Assembly (NCBI RefSeq): GCF_000478885.1
Contig: NC_022567.1
Span: forward strand, 496,001-560,000
DNA length: 64,000 bases
Source of the DNA: Adlercreutzia equolifaciens DSM 19450
Lineage (GTDB): Bacteria; Actinomycetota; Coriobacteriia; Coriobacteriales; Eggerthellaceae
Direction: 5' to 3'
A program made the position numbers and the translations under genes. The notes under the pieces are model-generated. The model did no database searches, was not told the origin of the DNA, and saw only the letters and a program-made list of their open reading frames with translations. The stretch's first letter is position 1, and each line of letters opens with the position of its first letter. This document shows positions 59,146 to 64,000 of the stretch, in pieces.

Positions 59146-59706
59146 ATGAAGATGACTAAGAACCTGACGCACATCGCCTCGTCGGTGGAGTTCGAGCCCG
59201 CGATGACCGAGGAGCAGCTGGAGGCTGTGTTCGCTCAGAACGGCGTGGCCGGCTTCCCCGCAGAGCTCGACATCGCCGAGCGCACCGAGGAGCATGTGCA
59301 GATGGTGTCGCTGGAGAAGTTCATCGCCTTCGCCAAGGCGTCCGGGCTCTCCGCCGTCACCTACGACGTGACCTATTTCCCCCATGCCGATGACGCCGAG
59401 GTGGAGTATCAGCTCAAGCAGCTGGCCCGCGACCTCGAGATCAGCGTGGAGGTGATCCGCGACGTGTGCGCCGACGAGATCGCCGAGTACATCAAGCTCG
59501 ATGCCGAGCGCGATGCCTCGCTTCCCGTGCACAGCATCGTGGAGTGCTACACCGGCGGCACTGCGTTCGCTTGGTACGGCATGAATCCGTATCCGCGTCT
59601 GAAGCGCGTGGTGCTCGGCAAGCTGGCTGCCGGCGGCAAGAAGGCCGAGAAGGCGTTCGTGCTGCGTGCCAGCAAGGCCCAAGTTGACTACATGGGCGAC
59701 TACTAG
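59146..59706 (+). CDS. unrecognised 186-residue protein in the amidinotransferase region
   Basis: No family recognised. It is soluble with no signal peptide. It is rich in acidic residues and helices (MTEEQLEAVFAQNGVAGFPAE; VEYQLKQLARDLEISVEVIR). The middle part VTYDVTYFPHADDAEVEYQL and the late VECYTGGTAFAWYGMNPYP are possible ligand-binding loops. It lies 42 bp after the EamA gene with AAGAGG upstream, and before MHS2 on the same strand. Its codon use is like the neighbours', so it is a settled member of the locus. Enzyme, sensor or binding protein are all possible. Confidence 0.75.
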   Translation: MKMTKNLTHIASSVEFEPAMTEEQLEAVFAQNGVAGFPAELDIAERTEEHVQMVSLEKFIAFAKASGLSAVTYDVTYFPHADDAEVEYQLKQLARDLEISVEVIRDVCADEIAEYIKLDAERDASLPVHSIVECYTGGTAFAWYGMNPYPRLKRVVLGKLAAGGKKAEKAFVLRASKAQVDYMGDY

Positions 59707-59713
59707 GATGTAA

Positions 59714-59905
59714 CCGAGGCCGCGCGAAGCGTTCGTGCGGCCTCGGCGCATTAAGGGCGCGCACGGCCCGAACCGTGCGGTACGTGTGCTGGCTGGCACG
59801 AGGTACAACCTCCCGACCCCGGGACGTGCCGGCTTGCACGAAGAAAGGGAGGTTCGCGTATCTGTGAGTCACGGATGCCGGGCCTCCCTCGTTTCTAAAG
59901 GGGGT
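59714..59905 (+). promoter_or_regulatory. multi-stem structured RNA leader before MHS2
   Basis: Stems in order: CCGAGGCCGC/GCGGCCTCGG (59714-59746); GCACGG/CCGTGC (59761-59778). Two similar small hairpins follow, GTGC-TGGCTG-GCAC at 59786-59799 and GTGC-CGGCTT-GCAC at 59826-59839. AACCTCCC (59807) can pair with GGGAGGTT (59847), which can instead pair with CCTCCC at 59883. That second CCTCCC could also cover the GGGGG ribosome site of the mini-ORF. Such exclusive pairings are typical of riboswitches or attenuators, but no known class was recognised. Confidence 0.5.
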
Positions 59906-59913
59906 GTTTCCCG

Positions 59914-59976
59914 ATGAGGAAAACACAAAGTAAAAAGGGGTTCGGAAAGGATCTGGGTGATTTCCATGGCGTCTAG
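59914..59976 (+). CDS. 20-codon upstream ORF overlapping MHS2
   Basis: ATG 59914 behind AAAGGGGG encodes MRKTQSKKGFGKDLGDFHGV. Its TAG stop is 8 nt inside the MHS2 gene. The last six residues, GDFHGV, parallel the creatininase end GDFHEN at the first MHS locus. It probably couples translation of the transporter and may be a relic of a lost upstream gene. Confidence 0.6.
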   Translation: MRKTQSKKGFGKDLGDFHGV

Positions 59977-61303
59977 CGAAACAGCGGCTGCGGTTCAGCG
60001 GGACAGCGAGGAGCACGCGACACTGAGGCGCGTGGCAGTCTCCTCCTTCCTCGGGAACTTCATCGAGTGGTTCGACTACGCGTCTTATTCCTACTTTGCG
60101 ACGGTCATCGTGCTCGTGCTCATGCCTCCGGGCGACCCGACCGTGGCGCTGCTGGAGACCTTCGGCGTGTTCGCGCTGTCCTTCCTCATGCGTCCCGTGG
60201 GCGCCTTCTTCTGGGGGCACATGGGCGACAAGAAGGGCCGCAAGTGGGCGTTGGCCACCTCCATCCTCATGATGTCGGCGGCCACCTTCGTGATCGGGCT
60301 TTTGCCCACCTTCGAAGCCGTGGGCATTCTGGCGCCGATCCTGCTTCTGTGCCTGCGCATGGTGCAGTCGTTCTCCGCTTCCGGCGAGTACGCCGGTGCG
60401 GCCACCTTCCTGGCCGAGTACGCCCCGTCCAACCACCGCGGCCTGTACTGCTCGCTCGTGCCCGCCTCGACGGCTACGGGCCTGCTCATCGGCTCGGCGC
60501 TCGCCACGTTCATGTTCATGACGTGGGGCCACGACTCGTCCTTCGTGACCGAGTGGGGCTGGCGCATTCCGTTCCTTCTGGCGGGTCCTCTCGGACTCAT
60601 CACGCACTACATCCGTACCCGCGTGTCCGACTCGCCGGTGTACCAGGAGATGCAGGAGAAGCTGGAGGCCAAGGGCGAGTCCGACGACAAGCCCATCAAG
60701 CTTCTGCTCACCAAGCACCTGCGGCCTTTGCTGGTGTCCTTCGGCGCCTGCATGCTGAACGCCGTGGGCTTCTACGCCGTGCTCACCTACCTGCCTAACT
60801 ACCTGCAGGACACCGTGGGCTACGACGCCGGTTCCTCGTCGCTCATCACAACGATCTGCCTGGTGGCCTACATCGCGTTCATCTTCCTGTCCGGCCGCAT
60901 CTCCGACAAGGTGGGCCGCAAGAAGATGCTCATCATCGCCTGCGTGGGCTTCATCATCTTCACGGTGCCCGCGTTCTACCTGCTGAACTCGCAGAACTTC
61001 GCGATCATCCTGATCGTGGAGCTCGTCATGTGCCTTCTGCTCACCATCAACGACGGCACGCTCTCGAGCTACCTGTCCGAGACGTTCCCCACTGAGGTGC
61101 GCTACTCCGGCTTCGCGCTGTCCTTCAACTTCGCCAACGCCATCTTCGGCGGCTCGGCGTCGTTCATCTCCATCGCCCTCATCGAGGCGACGGGCAACGC
61201 CATCGCGCCGGCCTGGTACATGGTGGCCATCTCCGTGGTCGCGTTCATCGCCATGTGCATGACTCACGACAACTCGAAGAAGAAGCTGACCGAGATCCAA
61301 TAG
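59966..61303 (+). CDS. MHS-type MFS transporter 2
   Basis: 445 residues, 12 helices, closely related to MHS1: SSFLGNFIEWFDYASYSYFA, GDKKGRKWALATSI, RMVQSFSASGEYAGA, AEYAPSNHRGLYCSLVPAST and SGRISDKVGRKKM. Probably a proton symporter for a small zwitterionic or cationic metabolite. ATG 59966 lies inside the mini-ORF; GTG 59957 is an in-frame alternative. There is no strong ribosome site of its own, supporting coupling. It ends with an 11-bp terminator stem. Confidence 0.92.
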   Translation: MASSETAAAVQRDSEEHATLRRVAVSSFLGNFIEWFDYASYSYFATVIVLVLMPPGDPTVALLETFGVFALSFLMRPVGAFFWGHMGDKKGRKWALATSILMMSAATFVIGLLPTFEAVGILAPILLLCLRMVQSFSASGEYAGAATFLAEYAPSNHRGLYCSLVPASTATGLLIGSALATFMFMTWGHDSSFVTEWGWRIPFLLAGPLGLITHYIRTRVSDSPVYQEMQEKLEAKGESDDKPIKLLLTKHLRPLLVSFGACMLNAVGFYAVLTYLPNYLQDTVGYDAGSSSLITTICLVAYIAFIFLSGRISDKVGRKKMLIIACVGFIIFTVPAFYLLNSQNFAIILIVELVMCLLLTINDGTLSSYLSETFPTEVRYSGFALSFNFANAIFGGSASFISIALIEATGNAIAPAWYMVAISVVAFIAMCMTHDNSKKKLTEIQ

Positions 61304-61326
61304 TCGGGAAGTGACATTTTCTGCGG

Positions 61327-61358
61327 CAGCCGAGCGATCGGGGAGGGTCGCTCGGCTG
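61327..61358 (+). terminator. terminator hairpin after MHS2
   Basis: CAGCCGAGCGA and TCGCTCGGCTG, a perfect 11-bp stem; weak U content after it. Confidence 0.65.
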
Positions 61359-61366
61359 TCGCTTGC

Positions 61367-61408
61367 TTGTGCACTTGCACCATGAAGCGAAACTTTGACA
61401 GCGCTTCA
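61367..61408 (+). promoter_or_regulatory. candidate operator and -35 region of tetR 2
   Basis: TTGTGCACTTGCACC (61367) is a near-dyad shared with sites upstream of amidinotransferase gene 2. TGAAGCG and CGCTTCA (61383-61408) form an inverted repeat around TTGACA (61395), a good -35; no clear -10 follows at standard spacing. Confidence 0.45.
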
Positions 61409-61503
61409 AGTATTTCCAGAAAATAACTCTCATCTGGGGTTTCATTGTTGGGCGTTTTCTGGTAGAGTCACGCAAAAGTAATCAAAAAGGAAGCGAGTCT
61501 CCC

Positions 61504-62082
61504 ATGGCTAAGCCGTTGTCCAAGCCCAAATCCCTGAAAGCTCAGATCACGCGAACCTCGCTGGTGCTGGCTGCGGCCGCTCTGCTTCGCGAGCGCGGCC
61601 CGGAGGCCGTCACCTATCGCAAGGTGGCAGAATGGGCCGGTGCGGCCTCGTCCTCAGTGGGCTACTATTTCGACTCCGTCACCGAGCTTCTCTACGAAGC
61701 GGGCTGCTACAACATTGAACTGTGGATCGCCCGTGCCGAGAAGGTGGCTCAGGCCGCCGATGCCTTCAACCCCGAGGAATGTCGCGAGCGCGTGGTCGAC
61801 CTTCTGCTGGAGGCGTGCCTTCCAGACGACACGGTGTCCATGCCCGCCCATTATGCTCAGCTCATCGCCTCAGCCGAAGCGCCGGTGGTTACCGAGGCCT
61901 ACCGCAAGGGACGCGAGGCTCTCGATGCGGCCGTGAACCGCATTCTCGTTCGCGCCGGCGTGAACCTTACTCCTTCGGTCGTCGTCGCCCTCGTCGACGG
62001 GGGAGCGGTGAAGGCGATCTCGGAAGGCTACGATGTGCGCGAGATTGCCCGTATGCTCTTGGAGACTGCTCTCGACCGGTAG
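61504..62082 (+). CDS. TetR-family regulator 2
   Basis: 192 residues. The basic N-terminus (KPLSKPKSLKAQITRTSL) is followed by the TetR helix-turn-helix (RKVAEWAGAASSSVGYYFDS). The C-terminal helical domain should bind the inducer. AAAAGGAAG lies 20 bp upstream of ATG 61504. It stands between MHS2 and amidinotransferase gene 2. The repeated motif TTGTGC-N2-YTGCA upstream of it and of the amidinotransferase gene suggests it represses both. The ligand is probably a guanidino compound or amine (inference). Confidence 0.9.
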   Translation: MAKPLSKPKSLKAQITRTSLVLAAAALLRERGPEAVTYRKVAEWAGAASSSVGYYFDSVTELLYEAGCYNIELWIARAEKVAQAADAFNPEECRERVVDLLLEACLPDDTVSMPAHYAQLIASAEAPVVTEAYRKGREALDAAVNRILVRAGVNLTPSVVVALVDGGAVKAISEGYDVREIARMLLETALDR

Positions 62083-62113
62083 CTCTGGTGCTTTCGCCTA
62101 TCGTTTCAAAGGG

Positions 62114-62154
62114 AAGACGCCCGCTCTTTCGAATAAGGAGTGGGCGTCTTTTTT
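62114..62154 (+). terminator. intrinsic terminator of tetR 2
   Basis: AAGACGCCC and GGGCGTCTT arms, loop about 19 nt, run of six T at the end. Confidence 0.88.
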
Positions 62155-62189
62155 GCTGCTTCAATCGGTTACGGGGTGTACTACAAATA

Positions 62190-62307
62190 TTGTGCGATTG
62201 CAAAAGATGATAGATATCCATAGTTGACAAGATGACGATGATTTTTCAGGAAATCGAAAACTTTCTTCGGTAAAAGGCTTTTGTGCAACTGCAAGAAATG
62301 CTATAGT
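62190..62307 (+). promoter_or_regulatory. tandem promoter-like repeats before amidinotransferase gene 2
   Basis: Copy A at 62190 (TTGTGCGATTGCAAAAGATG) and copy B at 62281 (TTGTGCAACTGCAAGAAATG), 91 bp apart. Copy B forms a promoter: TTTTGT (62279), 17 bp, TATAGT (62302). Copy A has TATTGT, 17 bp, TAGATA. Each repeat contains the TTGTGC-N2-YTGCA motif overlapping the spacer, an ideal place for TetR repression. Confidence 0.65.
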
Positions 62308-62360
62308 GCAGCTAGTCTCAAAAGAGACGGAAGAGTGCCTATGAGATAGGAGCACATGTT

Positions 62361-63506
62361 ATGGCAAAGATCGTCAGCTCTTGGAACGACTGGGATCCGC
62401 TGAAGCGCGTCATCGTCGGCCGCTGCGACAACTCCGTCATCCCGCCGGAGGAGCCCGCCACCTCTGAGAAGGTGCCGGTTGACTCCGAGATGCGCGGCAT
62501 GTGGGGCCTGCGTCCCTCCGACACCGTGGCTCGCGGCAACGAGTGCCTCGAGAACCTCGTGAAGATCCTCGAGGACCGCGGCGTCGTCGTCGACCGCCCG
62601 ACCCCGCTGCAGTGGAACCAGGCCATCGGCACGCCGGACTTCCGCAACGACTCCATGATGACCTGCATGCCTCCGCGCGACATCCTGCTGACCATCGGCA
62701 ACGAGATCATGGCCGCCGCCAACTCCTTCCGCTGCCGCTACTATGAGTATCTCGCCTACTGGCCCCTCATGGAGGAGTACTTCGAGCAGGATCCCGACTT
62801 CAAGTGGACCCAGGCCCCCCGTCCCCGCCTGACCGATCGCTCCTACAAGCACAACTACTACGACGAGAAGATCACCCTTGAGGAGCGCCTGGTGCGCACC
62901 GCCAACAAGGACTTCGTGACCACCGAGGTCGAGCCGATGTGGGACGCCGCCGACGTGATGCGCATGGGCAAGGACCTGTTCATCCAGCACGGCCTGACCA
63001 CCAACCGCGCCGCCATGGACTGGTTCCAGCGCTACTACCCCGAGTACCGCGTGCACGCCGTGAACTTCCCCGGCGACCCCTACCCGATCCACATCGACGC
63101 GACCTTCGTGCCGCTGCGCCCGGGCCTGATCATCAACAACCCGCACCGCCCGCTGCCCGAGCCGCAGCGCGCCATCTTCGAGGCCAACGACTGGCAGATC
63201 GTCGAGGCCGCCCAGCCCGCGCACACCGAGCCGCCGGCGCTGTGCTACTCCTCCGTGTGGCTGTCCATGAACTGCCTGGTCCTCGACCCGAAGACCGTCA
63301 TCGTGGAGGCCTCCGAGGTGCATCAGCAGGAGCAGATGGACAAGCTGGGCATGAACGTCATCCCCTGCGACCTGCGCGACGCCTACCCGTTCGGCGGCGG
63401 CCTGCACTGCTCCACCGCCGACGTCTACCGCGAGGGCGAGTGCCTCGACTACTTCCCGAACCGCGTCGAGGATCCCACCCTCGTGCGCCCCGAGATGTGG
63501 AAGTAA
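62361..63506 (+). CDS. glycine amidinotransferase (AGAT)-like enzyme, copy 2
   Basis: 381 residues, differing from copy 1 at only four positions (three around residues 53-58, WGLRPSDTVARG, and F128Y). Catalytic Asp195, His244 and Cys350 are kept. The promoter differs from copy 1: it carries the TTGTGC-type repeats next to the tetR gene, whereas copy 1 shares its promoter with arcA. So the same enzyme is under two controls. AGGAG precedes ATG 62361. It is followed by a terminator and a third MHS transporter. Confidence 0.9.
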   Translation: MAKIVSSWNDWDPLKRVIVGRCDNSVIPPEEPATSEKVPVDSEMRGMWGLRPSDTVARGNECLENLVKILEDRGVVVDRPTPLQWNQAIGTPDFRNDSMMTCMPPRDILLTIGNEIMAAANSFRCRYYEYLAYWPLMEEYFEQDPDFKWTQAPRPRLTDRSYKHNYYDEKITLEERLVRTANKDFVTTEVEPMWDAADVMRMGKDLFIQHGLTTNRAAMDWFQRYYPEYRVHAVNFPGDPYPIHIDATFVPLRPGLIINNPHRPLPEPQRAIFEANDWQIVEAAQPAHTEPPALCYSSVWLSMNCLVLDPKTVIVEASEVHQQEQMDKLGMNVIPCDLRDAYPFGGGLHCSTADVYREGECLDYFPNRVEDPTLVRPEMWK

Positions 63507-63538
63507 ATCCCACTCACAGCTCACGCGATGCGTTTGCG

Positions 63539-63570
63539 AAAGGAGCCCGCTTCGGCGGGCTCCTTTTTTT
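63539..63570 (+). terminator. intrinsic terminator of amidinotransferase gene 2
   Basis: AAAGGAGCCCGC and GCGGGCTCCTTT around a TTCG tetraloop, followed by more T. Confidence 0.95.
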
Positions 63571-63648
63571 GCGCGCTTGTCGCTGGAAGTTGAATCAAGC
63601 TCCCTGCTCTATTGGCCATGATTCCAGGTCACGACTGAAAAAGGGGAT

Positions 63649-63661
63649 TTGTGCGACTAAC
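63649..63661 (+). promoter_or_regulatory. partial TTGTGC-type motif before MHS3
   Basis: TTGTGCGACTAAC matches the left half of the motif TTGTGC-N2-YTGCA. It lies about 95 bp before the MHS3 mini-ORF. Weak on its own. Confidence 0.3.
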
Positions 63662-63743
63662 TATTTCGCCATTCCCGTCTGCATAAAATGATTCCTATGG
63701 TAAGGTAAACACTTAAGTCAGGGCCTTATTGAAAGGAGAAGCC

Positions 63744-63800
63744 ATGACCGGAACTTTCACAACAGAGGGCTTGGGGTTGGGTGATTGCTATGGCATCTAG
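63744..63800 (+). CDS. 18-codon upstream ORF overlapping MHS3
   Basis: ATG 63744 has an excellent GAAAGGAGA ribosome site and encodes MTGTFTTEGLGLGDCYGI. The TAG stop is 8 nt inside MHS3, as at the other two MHS loci. The end GDCYGI parallels GDFHGV and the creatininase end GDFHEN. The good ribosome site here, and none for MHS3 itself, supports translational coupling. Confidence 0.65.
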   Translation: MTGTFTTEGLGLGDCYGI

Positions 63801-64000
63801 CACCAACGAAGCGGTACAGCCGGCAACGACGTACGCTGAAGCGACCGAAGCAGAGAAGCACGCCGTTCTGCGCAAGGTGACGGGGTCTTCCTTCCTCGGT
63901 AACTTCATCGAATGGTTCGACTACGCGAGCTACTCCTATTTGGCGACCGTTATCGCCATGGTGTTCTTCCCTGCGGAAGATCGTGCCGTGGCCGTGATGA
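63790..64000 (+). CDS. MHS-type MFS transporter 3, N-terminal part
   Basis: Starts at ATG 63790 (alternative GTG 63781) and runs out of the window after 70 residues. GSSFLGNFIEWFDYASYSYL followed by ATVIAMVFFP matches MHS1 and MHS2 closely, so this is a third paralog. It is directly downstream of amidinotransferase gene 2. Only the first helix and part of the second are visible. Confidence 0.88.
   Translation, partial: MASSTNEAVQPATTYAEATEAEKHAVLRKVTGSSFLGNFIEWFDYASYSYLATVIAMVFFPAEDRAVAVM

Noticed and set aside
59785..59854. ACGA motifs in the MHS2 leader as a guanidine-II riboswitch
   Set aside because: The ACGA sequences are not in hairpin loops, as that class requires; reported only as an unclassified structured leader.
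62301..63524. 407-codon open frame opposite amidinotransferase gene 2 (and its counterpart at 56566-57630)
   Set aside because: Both are antisense shadows; their similarity to each other only reflects the duplicated sense gene.
1..64000. CRISPR arrays, insertion sequences, rRNA and tRNA genes
   Set aside because: None seen on reading both strands; no transposase-like protein, regular spacer repeats or conserved rRNA/tRNA segments.

Overview
The window is GC-rich, with long antisense open frames caused by strong G/C-ending codon use. It looks like chromosomal DNA of an anaerobic gut actinobacterium of the Coriobacteriia, most likely Eggerthellaceae (Eggerthella/Slackia/Adlercreutzia/Gordonibacter type). 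The pointers are an actinobacterial integration host factor, membrane-anchored LuxR regulators beside molybdopterin reductase operons, Tat-exported flavoprotein and molybdoenzyme reductases, and an arginine deiminase pathway. The genus is inferred, not proven. I saw no rRNA, tRNA, CRISPR array or insertion sequence.

Layout: 0-2.5 kb holds a MNT/HEPN pair (cut by the window edge), a membrane protein and map. 2.5-7 kb is a creatinine module: TetR regulator, EamA-type transporter, a canonical creatininase, and an MHS-type MFS transporter translationally coupled to it. 7-13.6 kb holds another MFS protein, membrane proteins of unknown role and a J-domain protein. 13.7-16.9 kb is a three-gene 2-hydroxyacyl-CoA-dehydratase/activase-like cluster. 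17-24.2 kb is a DMSO-reductase-family operon with two ferredoxin-like subunits, opposite a membrane LuxR regulator. 24.4-26.4 kb is an MFS-CBS fusion. 27.3-35.7 kb is a second molybdoenzyme operon with NrfD-, TorD-, NapG- and NapH-like partners and its own membrane LuxR. 35.7-41.5 kb is an accessory patch: RelB/PIN toxin-antitoxin, AAA-ATPase/PD-(D/E)XK protein, an unrecognised gene, and a HipA-like kinase with an HTH partner behind paired operators. 41.6-47.2 kb is housekeeping: CIRCE-controlled htpG, an rRNA methyltransferase, mihF and mazG. 47.2-52 kb carries a LysR/flavoprotein reductase pair and a YtcJ-type amidohydrolase.

52.3-64 kb is the most interesting part. arcA, argF/arcB and arcC are followed by two almost identical glycine-amidinotransferase (AGAT)-like genes, a second EamA transporter, an unrecognised 186-residue protein, a TetR regulator and two more MHS transporters. 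arcA and the first amidinotransferase gene share about 50 bp of promoter sequence. No arginine/ornithine antiporter (ArcD) is visible. My working model is a guanidino-compound fermentation cycle: an imported guanidino compound gives its amidino group to ornithine, making arginine; the deiminase pathway then yields ATP and regenerates ornithine. With the creatininase module this could let the cell use creatinine, creatine or guanidinoacetate. The enzyme families are clear; the direction and the substrate are inference.

All three MHS genes start inside the last codons of an upstream reading frame, with nearly the same sequence. At the first locus that frame is creatininase; at the other two it is an 18-20 codon mini-ORF that looks like a relic of the creatininase 3' end.
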